This document shows, one piece after another, positions 9,249-17,267 of a DNA stretch of 51,299 nt. The position numbers and the translations under genes are program-made. The stretch is from CAYQIM01 sp964417555. GTDB taxonomy: Bacteria > Pseudomonadota > Gammaproteobacteria > Diplorickettsiales > Diplorickettsiaceae. The stretch lies in assembly GCA_964417555.1 (NCBI GenBank), contig CAYQIM010000064.1, positions 1 through 51,299 of the forward strand, written 5' to 3'. The notes under the pieces were generated by a model, which saw only the letters and a list, made by a program, of their open reading frames with translations, was not told the origin of the DNA and ran no database searches. Positions within the stretch are counted from its first letter, which is position 1, and each line of letters opens with the position of its first letter.

Positions 9249-10583
9249 TTAAGGGATGGATTTGACTTTTTCATAGCGGGTGTAGAGCGGCATTGAAAAG
9301 AAGAAGAAGAAATAGTTTATTACTAAAATTTGCATAAAAAGAATTTTTGTAGGTGTCAATAGTGTCGTGCCTAAATAACTCAATAGAACAAAGCTTGAAG
9401 TGAATAGCCCTAGTGCTACACGAGAATAATAACCGCGATGTCGTAGTGAAGTAATAGGGCTTTTATCTAGCCAAGGTAATATAAATAGAACAATAATGGC
9501 TGAAAAAATCGTCAAAATGCCTAATAATTTATTAGGCACTGTACATAACATGGCATAAAAAGGGGCAAGGTACCATAAAGGTGTAATATGGGTGGGAGTT
9601 AGCAATGGATTAGCAGGTGAAAAATTATTGGCTTCAAGGAAATATCCTTGCATTTCAGGAGTAAAAAATACAACGGCACAGAAAATGAATAAAAATATAG
9701 CTAAACTCAATAAATCTTTAATGGTGTAATAAGGGTGAAAAGGGAGTGTAGCAATAGATTTTTTAATATTTAAATTGCAGTTCCCGTTAGGGTTATTCGA
9801 TCCGACTTTACGTAATGCGACTAGGTGAAGCCAAACTAAAAATAATAGGATTAAAGGGAAGCCTATGATATGTAAGGAAAAAAAACGATGTAATGTTTCT
9901 CCGGATACGACAAAATCACCTCGAAACCAGAGCATGAGATCGGAACCAATGCCCGGTATAGAAGCCAATAATGAGGTTGCGACTTGGCTTGCCCAATAAG
10001 ACATTTGTCCCCAAGGAAGTAAATATCCCATAAACGCTTCAGTTAAAAGGGTGACGTAAAGTCCCATTCCTATTAGCCAGACAAGTTCGCGAGGTTTTTT
10101 ATATGACCCATATAAAAGACTACGAAAGATATGGCAGTAGATAACAATGAAAAAAAAAGAAGCCCCTACCGCATGTAAATAACGAAATAACCAGCCGTAA
10201 GGAACCTCCCGCATCATTACTTCAATGGAATTAAATGCTGCTTCGGGTGTTGGCGTATAAAACATCGTTAACCAAATTCCCGTTATAATTTGAAGTACCA
10301 AGACGAAGAGGCTTAATGCGCCAAATACATACCAGAAGTTAAGATTACTTGGAAGGTAATATTGGGTGAAATTTTTTTGAATGAAGCTATTAATCGGCAG
10401 CCTGTCAGAAAACCACCGCAAAAGGCGAGCTTTTGGTGTAGTGCTTTGTTGTCGGCTTTTTCTGCGGTACTCATTTACTTTGAGTAAACTCCGTTCCTTG
10501 AAAAGCCGACGCCTCACCCTCCATCCAAAATCTGCCTTTTGCGAAAAAGTGGCTTTTGGTGTAGCGCGTTGTTTTTTTTGCAT
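9249..10583 (-). CDS. petB: Cytochrome b subunit of the bc1 complex, with a repeat-derived N-terminal extension
   Basis: Residues about 55-444 form a cytochrome b with eight or so membrane helices. The heme ligands are seen in RYLHAVGASFFFIVIYCHIFR and HRFFSLHIIGF, and the quinone-site motif appears as PLWY instead of PEWY. The protein oxidises ubiquinol and moves electrons to Rieske and c1. It is about 50 residues longer than usual at the N-terminus. Residues 2 to about 52 are very basic (for example WRVRRRLFKERSLLKVNEYR) and are encoded by a palindromic family-2 repeat. The ATG directly follows the petA stop with no gap, so this start is probably used. The normal protein would begin near RLLRWFSDRLP. 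See the repeat entry and the findings. Confidence 0.93.
   Translation of the reverse strand: MQKKQRATPKATFSQKADFGWRVRRRLFKERSLLKVNEYRRKSRQQSTTPKARLLRWFSDRLPINSFIQKNFTQYYLPSNLNFWYVFGALSLFVLVLQIITGIWLTMFYTPTPEAAFNSIEVMMREVPYGWLFRYLHAVGASFFFIVIYCHIFRSLLYGSYKKPRELVWLIGMGLYVTLLTEAFMGYLLPWGQMSYWASQVATSLLASIPGIGSDLMLWFRGDFVVSGETLHRFFSLHIIGFPLILLFLVWLHLVALRKVGSNNPNGNCNLNIKKSIATLPFHPYYTIKDLLSLAIFLFIFCAVVFFTPEMQGYFLEANNFSPANPLLTPTHITPLWYLAPFYAMLCTVPNKLLGILTIFSAIIVLFILPWLDKSPITSLRHRGYYSRVALGLFTSSFVLLSYLGTTLLTPTKILFMQILVINYFFFFFSMPLYTRYEKVKSIP
10417..10543 (-). repeat. Family-2 palindromic repeat inside petB
   Basis: This is a nested inverted repeat. The outer arms CGCAAAAGGC (10417-10426) and GCCTTTTGCG (10534-10543) enclose TTTTGG/CCAAAA, then GTCGGCTTTT/AAAAGCCGAC, with TTTAC/GTAAA at the centre. 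It shares long blocks such as CTGCGGTACTCATT and AACTCCGTTCCT with 28317-28456. A short direct repeat of its edge (CTACACCAAAAGC, near 10428-10445 and 10548-10566) suggests duplication at insertion. It is translated as part of PetB without a stop. Confidence 0.85.
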
Positions 10584-11168
10584 TTAAACCAACTCCGGAT
10601 CTTCACCTATTAAAAGAGTGTATGCATTAATAAATCGATAAGAAGGTACCTCTAAATTGATAGGGGCAGGAACCCCTTTCATGACGCGTCCTGCCAAATC
10701 AAAGGTTGATCCATGGCAAGGACAAAAAAATCCTCCTAGCCATTTAGCGTTTAATTCTCCGGCTGGTTTATATTGCGGAGAACAACCTAAATGTGTGCAT
10801 AAGCCAATAACAACAAAATATTCGGGATTAAGGGAGCGATATTCATTGCGTAGATAAGCAGGTTGTTGCTTAACTAAAGAATTAGGGTCTCTTAATAAAG
10901 TATGGCTTCTAGAAAGGCTATCTAACATCGCTTGTGTACGATGGATAATCCAAATGGGTTTATTTTGCCAGCCAACAACCATCGCTTCCCCAGGGGCAAG
11001 CAAACGAAGATCGACTTTAAGAGGCGCTGCTTTTATAAGCTTATTGGGATTAGGTTTCCATGCACTGATGAAAGGTATAATACTTGCAGTTAAACCGAAC
11101 CCAGCTGTAAGTGTGGTTATAATAGAGAGAAAACGACGGCGATCTTCTTCCAAGCGATCTTCTTCCAT
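10584..11168 (-). CDS. petA: Rieske iron-sulfur subunit of the bc1 complex
   Basis: The 194-residue protein matches normal family length. It has an N-terminal twin-arginine-like region (EEDRRRFLSI) followed by one membrane helix (about 15-37). The 2Fe-2S cluster motifs are CTHLGC (Cys124, His126, Cys129) and CPCHGS (Cys149, Cys151, His152). It accepts the first electron from ubiquinol in the bc1 complex and passes it to cytochrome c1. It is the first gene of petABC, about 137 bp after rpsI, and its stop abuts the petB start. EDRLEEDRRR at the N-terminus contains a small internal duplication. Confidence 0.96.
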   Translation of the reverse strand: MEEDRLEEDRRRFLSIITTLTAGFGLTASIIPFISAWKPNPNKLIKAAPLKVDLRLLAPGEAMVVGWQNKPIWIIHRTQAMLDSLSRSHTLLRDPNSLVKQQPAYLRNEYRSLNPEYFVVIGLCTHLGCSPQYKPAGELNAKWLGGFFCPCHGSTFDLAGRVMKGVPAPINLEVPSYRFINAYTLLIGEDPELV

Positions 11169-11305
11169 GAGATTTCATTTGAAACTATGTAATTAGTTTG
11201 ATTTCATTATCAAAAGTTTCCAGCTTTCAGATAAACTTTTGTCCTTTACAAATAGATTAAAATTGAAGGGCTTCTCCGCTAAAGGCATAAGCCCTGGTAT
11301 ACTGA

Positions 11306-11749
11306 TTAGCGTTTAGAGTATTGCGTTCCTTTACGTGCTTTGTGACGCCCTACTTTCTTACGTTCAACTTTTCTTGCGTCACGTGTCACTAAACCGGCGC
11401 GACGTAATAAACGGCGAAACGAAGTTTCATTCTCAGAACCATCGGTAGAAACATCAGTGGCTTCATCATAATTCATAAGCGCGCGGCTTATTCCATGACG
11501 AACTGCACCGGTTTGACCACTACTACCACCGCCTACAACAGTGACGTTAATATCGAATTTCCCAAGCTGGTCAACTACTTCTAATGGGTGGTTTACAACC
11601 ATCCGAGCTGTTTCACGACCAAAATAATTTTCTAAAGATCGGCCATTTACTTGAATAATGCCAGTCCCGCCTCGCTTTAGGAATACACGGGCTATCGCTG
11701 TTTTGCGACGACCTGTACCATAATATTGCTGTTTTTGTGGCGTTGCCAT
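11306..11749 (-). CDS. rpsI: 30S ribosomal protein S9, with an internal acidic insertion
   Basis: The protein has the S9 core (QYYGTGRRKTAIARVF, then GGGSSGQTGAVRHGISRAL) and the conserved C-terminal tail ending QYSKR, which reaches the tRNA binding sites of the ribosome. It is 147 residues, compared with 130 in E. coli. The main difference is about 13 extra residues after NYDE (TDVSTDGSENETSF), before RRLLRRAGLVTRDAR. The insertion is acidic and polar, unlike the rest of the protein. rpsI follows rplM by 15 bp, the universal L13-S9 operon, and the frame is intact on both sides of the insert. Confidence 0.97.
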   Translation of the reverse strand: MATPQKQQYYGTGRRKTAIARVFLKRGGTGIIQVNGRSLENYFGRETARMVVNHPLEVVDQLGKFDINVTVVGGGSSGQTGAVRHGISRALMNYDEATDVSTDGSENETSFRRLLRRAGLVTRDARKVERKKVGRHKARKGTQYSKR

Positions 11750-11764
11750 AATAATTAACCTATT

Positions 11765-12199
11765 TTAACTTTCGATTGCGGTTTCTTTCGGATTTTGAGC
11801 CTGATGTGGGTGTGATGAACCCGCATAAACCTTAAGTTTGCTAAGCATTGCATAACCTAGGGGGTTTTTAGGTAGCATCCCTTTCACTGCTTTTTCAATA
11901 ATTCGAGCAGGAAAACGTTTTTGTAATTTGTCAAAAGAAATGGTTTTTAAACCACCCGGATAGCCCGTATAGTGTTCATAGTGCTTGTCGGTAAGTTTGC
12001 TGCCTGTAACAGCGACTTTTTCTGCGTTGATAACGACAATATAGTCCCCTGTATCCACATGTGGGGTAAATTCTGGCTTGTGTTTGCCACGTAGAATATG
12101 TGCTATTTTGCTTGCAAGCCGGCCTAGGGTTTTACCCGAAGCGTCGATAAGATACCATTTACGTTCTACCTGGCCAGTTTTAGCCGTTAATGTTTTCAT
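11765..12199 (-). CDS. rplM: 50S ribosomal protein L13
   Basis: The 144-residue protein matches L13 throughout. It contains KWYLIDASGKTLGRLAS at the N-terminus, HVDTGDYIVVINAEK, and MLPKNPLGYAMLSKLKVYAG. L13 is an early assembly protein of the large subunit that binds 23S rRNA. It is the first gene of the run rplM-rpsI-petABC-sspAB. A GGAG sits about 11 bp before the ATG. In many gammaproteobacteria L13 represses its own operon by binding its mRNA leader; I see no clear structure here that proves this. Confidence 0.97.
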   Translation of the reverse strand: MKTLTAKTGQVERKWYLIDASGKTLGRLASKIAHILRGKHKPEFTPHVDTGDYIVVINAEKVAVTGSKLTDKHYEHYTGYPGGLKTISFDKLQKRFPARIIEKAVKGMLPKNPLGYAMLSKLKVYAGSSHPHQAQNPKETAIES

Positions 12200-12332
12200 G
12201 TCTGTGAAGCTCCAATGCGCTTACGATAAGCTAGATTAGTTCTCTAATCAGAGGGCGCCGATTCTAACAAAAATAAGCAAGCAAATACAAGTGTATTGCT
12301 TGTATATGCGATTTTATCAGGTAAAGTATACT

Positions 12333-12447
12333 CTTCGCCCTTGAATGACGGTGAGGAAATCTTTGGCTTTCGCTTGCCATATAATCGGTATACTGCGCTG
12401 CTTGCGCTGAATTTAAAAAGTTCGCATCTTCAAGTACGAACGGTTTA
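12333..12447 (-). repeat. Family-1 interspersed repeat between rplM and hemB
   Basis: Read on the minus strand it gives CCGTTCGTACTTGAAGATGCGAAC, a decayed right arm, GTATACC, and then the tail with GCAAGCGAAAGCCAAAGATTT and CCGTCATTCAAGGG. This is the same order of blocks as the copy at 43799-43940. It ends about 35 bp before the hemB start codon and so forms most of the hemB upstream region. A minus-strand open frame across it (12264-12479) has no protein-like features. Confidence 0.75.
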
Positions 12448-12481
12448 TCGTCAAGATATAAGATAAAAATAAAGGTCATTT

Positions 12482-13483
12482 ATGCGTAGTTTTCCCTACA
12501 CGCGTTTACGCCGTTTAAGACAAAACGATTTTAGTCGGCGCTTAGTACGCGAAACTCGATTGAGTTGCGATGATTTGATTTGTCCATTGTTCCTATTGCC
12601 AGGTGAGAATCAGAAGCAGACTATCCCTCACATGCCAGGAATTGAACGTCTTAGCTTGGATTTTTTATTAGAAGAGGTTGCTATTTTGCAAGCACTTGGG
12701 GTTCCTGCTATCGCATTATTTCCAGTTATTCCCTCAAAAAACAAAACATCCGATGCGCGGCAAGCTTATGATCCAGAAGGCTTAATACCGACCGCTGTTA
12801 GGGCTTTGAAAAAATATTTTCCGGCGATGGGGGTTATTACTGATATTGCTTTGGACCCCTATACTTCGCATGGGCATGATGGGCTACTGAATGAATATGG
12901 ACATATTTTGAATGATGAAACGATAGCTGTTTTGGTCAAGCAAGCCCTTTGCTATGCGGAATCGGGGGTTGATGCGATTGCCCCTTCCGATATGATGGAT
13001 GGTCGAATTGGTGTAATACGTCAAGCGTTAGAGGCAGAGGGTCACATAAATACCCAAATAATTGCTTATTCAGCAAAATATGCTTCTCATTTTTATGGTC
13101 CTTTTCGCGATGCCATAGGCTCTGCAGACCAGCTAAAAAACGGTGATAAACAGTCATATCAAATGGATCCGGCTAATGGTGACGAGGCTTTGCAAGAGGT
13201 GGCGCTTGATCTGGTTGAAGGCGCAGATATTGTCATGGTAAAGCCGGGTATGCCTTATTTAGATATTGTTTATCGGGTTAAGCAGCAATTTGCCGTTCCC
13301 ACCTTCGTTTATCAGGTAAGTGGTGAGTATGCTATGCAGAAAGCGGCTATTGAACAGGGCTACTTTAAGGAGCGTGAGAGTATTATGGAAGGTTTATTAG
13401 GGTTTAAACGGGCGGGGGCCGATGCCATTGTAAGCTATTTTACCAAGCAGGTGGCTAAATGGCTGGTAAATTCACCTGAGTGA
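12482..13483 (+). CDS. hemB: Delta-aminolevulinic acid dehydratase (porphobilinogen synthase)
   Basis: The 333-residue enzyme condenses two 5-aminolevulinate molecules to porphobilinogen in heme synthesis. The two active-site lysines are visible as YSAKYASHFYGPFRD (Lys199) and MVKPGMPYLD (Lys254). The metal region reads DIALDPYTSHGHDG, with Asp and Ala where zinc enzymes such as E. coli HemB have cysteines, so this is the magnesium or metal-independent type known from Pseudomonas. AAAGGT precedes the ATG. The region upstream is a family-1 repeat. A tRNA-Leu gene follows 39 bp downstream, with its promoter overlapping the end of this gene. Confidence 0.96.
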   Translation: MRSFPYTRLRRLRQNDFSRRLVRETRLSCDDLICPLFLLPGENQKQTIPHMPGIERLSLDFLLEEVAILQALGVPAIALFPVIPSKNKTSDARQAYDPEGLIPTAVRALKKYFPAMGVITDIALDPYTSHGHDGLLNEYGHILNDETIAVLVKQALCYAESGVDAIAPSDMMDGRIGVIRQALEAEGHINTQIIAYSAKYASHFYGPFRDAIGSADQLKNGDKQSYQMDPANGDEALQEVALDLVEGADIVMVKPGMPYLDIVYRVKQQFAVPTFVYQVSGEYAMQKAAIEQGYFKERESIMEGLLGFKRAGADAIVSYFTKQVAKWLVNSPE

Positions 13484-13506
13484 TTTTTTTCATGATAAGA
13501 TGCCTG

Positions 13507-13512
13507 TATAAT
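13507..13512 (+). promoter_or_regulatory. -10 box for tRNA-Leu
   Basis: TATAAT, a perfect consensus -10 hexamer, lies 10 bp before tRNA-Leu (TAG), in the gap after hemB. No convincing -35 box is visible; the upstream sequence is a T-run (13484-13490). It would give a transcript starting near 13519 that may continue into tig. Confidence 0.55.
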
Positions 13513-13522
13513 TAACGACCTT

Positions 13523-13607
<85 letters not shown>

Positions 13608-13689
13608 GCACTGTACCATTGCACTTGAATTTGCCGGACTAAGCCACAAATTTAGTGTGTGGGAATAACGATAAGAGCCTTTGACCTTT

Positions 13690-15003
13690 ATGACTGAAAT
13701 GCAAGCTTCTGTAGAAAATGTGGGTCGTTTAAACCGCCGTTTAAACGTTATTGTGCCTAATACCCAGTTAGAACAGCGTAAAAAAACTCGCCTAGCTGAG
13801 TTGGCTAAAACCATACGTGTAGACGGATTTCGAGCTGGAAAAGTACCTGTTAGCTTTATAGAAAAGCGATATGGTGAAAATATAAGGGGAGAAGTTATTC
13901 AAGAATCTCTGCAGGCCAGCTTATCGGAAGCGTTGCAGAAGAATTCGTTAAATCCCGCTGGTCAGCCACATATTGATTCTATCAAAGCAGAGCCTGGACA
14001 GGATCTTGAATACAGTGCCACCTTTGAGGTTTATCCTGAGGTTATTGCTCCTGAGTTAAAAGGGGTTTCTTTAGAGAAACTCAGAGTGGATATTAGCGAA
14101 GCAGATATCGCTGAAGTGTTAAAAAAAATGTGCCGCCAACACGCAGATTGGATAGAAGTAGAGCGCAAAGCGCAAATAGGCGATAAGGTAACGTTCGATC
14201 TCAATTTTGCAGAAGGGCAACCACGTAAAGATTTGGAGTTGGTTCTTGAAGAAGAAAAAATACCTGAGGGATTTGCAAGCCTGCTCGGTAGTGAGACGGG
14301 TGACGCGCTGACTGTTTCACTGCCCAATAGTAAAGAATCAGGACAGACCTATTCTGCGACAATTCAAGTTCAAAAAATTGCTGAACCGAAATTGGCTGAG
14401 CCAAATGACGCTTTTGCTAAACGTTTAGGTATTCAAGAAGGTGGTATTGAGGCTTTACGAGAGCAACTACGACAACACATGCAGGGCGAACTTGATCGCG
14501 TGCTAAATGAAAAGTTAAAGGCGCAAGTGATTACTCAATTAATTGCTATGCCTTTTCCAACGGAAGAATTACCGCAAGTGTTACGTGATGAAGAGCTAAA
14601 GCGTTTAGAAGCGGATGCGCAAGAAAAACAAAAACAACAAGGAAACATAGAGCCTTTAACAGCAAAACAGCGGGAAGACTTACAGCTTAAAGCGGATGAG
14701 CGTGTAAAGTTGGGTTTGTTTTTTAGTGCACTGATTGAAAAATATCATATCCATGTGGATGAAATCCGTGTTCAGCAAGCCGTTGAACGATTGGCGAGTG
14801 CATTACAGCTTGAGCAGGCGATGAAGGAAAAGTTTTTTAGTGATAAAAACATGATGACGAATATTCGTTCCTCTGTCTTAGAAGAACAAGTGATTGATAA
14901 ATTGTTAGGAGAAGCTGATTATACTGAAAAAACAGCAAATTATAGGGACATTATGAATCTTAGTGAAAAAAAAGATCATGAAAGCAAGGAAACAACCGCT
15001 TAA
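13690..15003 (+). CDS. tig: Trigger factor (ribosome-bound chaperone and prolyl isomerase)
   Basis: Starting at ATG 13690 the protein has 437 residues and begins MTEMQASVENVGRLNRRLNV. The conserved homologous start could also be the ATG at 13699; an upstream in-frame TTG at 13681 is less likely. The N-terminal domain carries the ribosome-docking signature GFRAGKVPVSFIEKRYG. A central FKBP-like domain follows (about 155-240) and then a helical C-terminal arm rich in Glu, Lys and Gln. It binds nascent chains at the L23 exit site. It heads the conserved block tig-clpP-clpX-lon-hupB-ppiD. Confidence 0.95.
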   Translation: MTEMQASVENVGRLNRRLNVIVPNTQLEQRKKTRLAELAKTIRVDGFRAGKVPVSFIEKRYGENIRGEVIQESLQASLSEALQKNSLNPAGQPHIDSIKAEPGQDLEYSATFEVYPEVIAPELKGVSLEKLRVDISEADIAEVLKKMCRQHADWIEVERKAQIGDKVTFDLNFAEGQPRKDLELVLEEEKIPEGFASLLGSETGDALTVSLPNSKESGQTYSATIQVQKIAEPKLAEPNDAFAKRLGIQEGGIEALREQLRQHMQGELDRVLNEKLKAQVITQLIAMPFPTEELPQVLRDEELKRLEADAQEKQKQQGNIEPLTAKQREDLQLKADERVKLGLFFSALIEKYHIHVDEIRVQQAVERLASALQLEQAMKEKFFSDKNMMTNIRSSVLEEQVIDKLLGEADYTEKTANYRDIMNLSEKKDHESKETTA

Positions 15004-15089
15004 TTTCAAATTCGTGTGTTACCCGATAGCTATAGAATTATTTTAGTGCTGCTTTGGAGATTTATTTTTATATTTTTTAGAGAGTCATT

Positions 15090-15755
15090 ATGCAAGTAAC
15101 TAATCTGTCTAAGCCAATATCAAATTCATTGTTAGTCCCTATGGTGGTTGAGCAAACGGGCCGTGGAGAAAGAGCATATGATATTTATTCTCGTTTATTA
15201 AAGGATCGTATTATTTTTGTTGTTGGTCCTATTGAAGATCATATGGCTAACTTAATTATTGCCCAAATGCTTTTTTTAGAATCTGAAAATCCAGATAAGG
15301 ATATTTTTCTTTATATCAACTCTCCGGGGGGCGTAGTGACTTCAGGATTGGCGATTTACGATACGATGCAATTTATCAAGCCTGATGTGAGTACGATGTG
15401 TATTGGGCAGGCAGCCAGTGCGGCGGCTTTATTGCTATGCGGTGGAGCAAAAGATAAACGTTATTGTTTGCCCCATGCGCGTATGATGATCCACCAACCT
15501 TTAGGTGGTTATCAGGGGCAGGCTACAGATATTGAAATTCATACCCGGGAAATGTTATTAGTGCGGGAGCGAATCAACAGCATTATGTCTAAACATACCG
15601 GAAAAAGTATGGAGCAGATATTACGTGATACCGATCGCGATAATTTTATGGGCGCACAACAAGCGATTGATTATGGATTGATTGATTCTGTGTTAACTAA
15701 AAGGGCAGATTCTGGCCGAACCAAGGAAGCGTTAGTGACTTCTTCTGTAGTGTAG
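15090..15755 (+). CDS. clpP: ATP-dependent Clp protease proteolytic subunit
   Basis: The 221-residue serine peptidase has the triad Ser110 (IGQAASAAALLL), His135 (ARMMIHQP) and Asp184 (DTDRDNFMG). These positions correspond to 111, 136 and 185 of the E. coli precursor. The N-terminus (VPMVVEQTGRGERAYDIYSR) includes the usual processing region. ClpP forms a double heptameric ring that degrades proteins unfolded by ClpX, encoded 83 bp downstream. Both clpP and the upstream tig are in their canonical order. Confidence 0.97.
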   Translation: MQVTNLSKPISNSLLVPMVVEQTGRGERAYDIYSRLLKDRIIFVVGPIEDHMANLIIAQMLFLESENPDKDIFLYINSPGGVVTSGLAIYDTMQFIKPDVSTMCIGQAASAAALLLCGGAKDKRYCLPHARMMIHQPLGGYQGQATDIEIHTREMLLVRERINSIMSKHTGKSMEQILRDTDRDNFMGAQQAIDYGLIDSVLTKRADSGRTKEALVTSSVV

Positions 15756-15838
15756 AATAAGCGTTAGCTATGTTTTTAAGATTTTTTTGGATTATTTGCT
15801 TGAATATGAATAATAGTTTACTGAGGTATGTATAAATT

Positions 15839-17173
15839 ATGACTGATACAATAAACGATAAAACCTCAGGGCCTCTTCACTGTTCGTTCTGCGGTAAGAG
15901 TCAAGATGAGGTGCCTAAATTAATTGCAGGTCCTTCTATTTTTATCTGTAATGAATGCGTGCAGCTTTGTAGTGATATTTTGCAAGAAGAGTTTCAACAG
16001 GAAGCGCCGCGACAAGAAGGGAATACATTACCCATTCCTAAGCCTTTAGAAATCCATGATGTATTCAATGAGTTTGTAATAGGCCAAGAATATGCGAAAA
16101 AGATATTATCCGTAGCAGCCTATAATCATTATAAACGCTTGGAGGCAATTAAGAAGGCACGTCTTCATCCGCAAGGGAAAGATGATACCGAATTGAGTAA
16201 GAGTAACGTTTTACTGATAGGGCCTACGGGTAGCGGTAAAACGCTATTAGCAAAAACTTTAGCACGTTTATTCAATTTACCATTTGCTATTGCCGACGCA
16301 ACTACGTTAACTGAGGCAGGCTATGTGGGTGATGATGTTGAAAACATCTTGCAGAAACTATTGCAAGCGGCCAATGGAAACGTTGAAAGAGCTCAATTGG
16401 GAATTATCTATATTGATGAAATTGATAAAATTAGTCGACGAGCCGAAAGTCCTTCTATTACGCGAGACGTTTCAGGGGAAGGAGTTCAACAAGGTTTATT
16501 GAAGTTGCTGGAAGGTACAGTTGCTTCTGTTCCTCTACAAGGTGGACGTAAACACCCTAATCAGGAAACAGTGCAAATCGACACGACCAATATCTTATTT
16601 ATTTGTGGTGGTACTTTTTCAGGTTTAGAAAAAATTATTCGTGAACGCACTGAGCGAACAGGGATTGGTTTTGCTGCTGATGTGCGTAGTAAAGAAGATA
16701 AAAGCCAGTCTGCCGCATTATTTGCTAAGCTGGAATCTGAGGATTTAGTTAAGTATGGCATTATCCCTGAGTTAATAGGTCGTTTACCTGTTATTGCTAC
16801 GCTAGAAGAACTCGACGAAAAGATGCTAATCCAAATTTTAAAAGAGCCTAAAAATGCGCTGGTCAAACAATATCTTAAGCTATTTAAAATGGATAACGCT
16901 GAATTAGAGTTTCGTGAAGATGCATTGCAGGTTATTGCACGTAAAGCCTTAGAACGCAAAACGGGAGCAAGGGGGTTACGTTCTATTTTAGAACATATAC
17001 TGTTAGATACCATGTATGAATTACCTTCTATGCAGAATGTTAATAAAGTGGTTATAGAAGCGGCCACTATTAATAAAGGTGTTAAACCGTTGGTGATCTA
17101 TAAAAAAGAACAAGATCAAGGCATAGTATCGGATAGTATGGATGGCCAAGAAATAGCTACGGGTAGCGAGTAA
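15839..17173 (+). CDS. clpX: ATP-dependent Clp protease ATP-binding subunit ClpX
   Basis: The 444-residue AAA+ unfoldase has an N-terminal zinc-binding domain with Cys15, Cys18, Cys37 and Cys40. Walker A is GPTGSGKT (near 128-135), Walker B is IIYIDEIDKI, and the C-terminus has the RGLRSILEHILLDTMYELPS sensor-2 helix. It unfolds ssrA-tagged and other substrates, including those delivered by the SspB encoded at 7167-7565, into ClpP. A GAGG lies about 12 bp before the ATG, which is long for a binding site, but no better start exists. The last 25 or so residues are acidic and variable. Confidence 0.97.
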   Translation: MTDTINDKTSGPLHCSFCGKSQDEVPKLIAGPSIFICNECVQLCSDILQEEFQQEAPRQEGNTLPIPKPLEIHDVFNEFVIGQEYAKKILSVAAYNHYKRLEAIKKARLHPQGKDDTELSKSNVLLIGPTGSGKTLLAKTLARLFNLPFAIADATTLTEAGYVGDDVENILQKLLQAANGNVERAQLGIIYIDEIDKISRRAESPSITRDVSGEGVQQGLLKLLEGTVASVPLQGGRKHPNQETVQIDTTNILFICGGTFSGLEKIIRERTERTGIGFAADVRSKEDKSQSAALFAKLESEDLVKYGIIPELIGRLPVIATLEELDEKMLIQILKEPKNALVKQYLKLFKMDNAELEFREDALQVIARKALERKTGARGLRSILEHILLDTMYELPSMQNVNKVVIEAATINKGVKPLVIYKKEQDQGIVSDSMDGQEIATGSE

Positions 17174-17187
17174 ATCTTGAAAGATAT

Positions 17188-17241
17188 AACCCCTTTTTCC
17201 AATAAATACCAATAGCATAATTGGAATTTGGAAAAGGGGTT
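17188..17241 (+). terminator. Hairpin between clpX and lon
   Basis: AACCCCTTTTTCCAA (17188-17202) pairs, with one bulged T, to TTGGAAAAGGGGTT (17228-17241) across a loop of about 25 nt. The sequence after it is TATTGAATTT, a poor U-tract. It may be a weak terminator or attenuator separating clpPX from lon, or a processing site. It starts 15 bp after the clpX stop. Confidence 0.5.
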
Positions 17242-17267
17242 TATTGAATTTATGGGAATAGCAAATT

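Noticed and set aside
10954..11196. Plus-strand frame of 80 codons antisense to petA
   Set aside because: It is a shadow of the Rieske gene and its upstream region; there is no binding site or family resemblance.
12264..12479. Minus-strand open frame of 71 codons before hemB
   Set aside because: It lies almost entirely on a family-1 repeat and has no ribosome binding site or protein-like composition.
16561..17067. Long antisense open frame of 168 codons inside clpX
   Set aside because: It is fully antisense to a well-conserved gene and Ser/Ile-rich as expected from complementary codons, with no independent evidence of coding.
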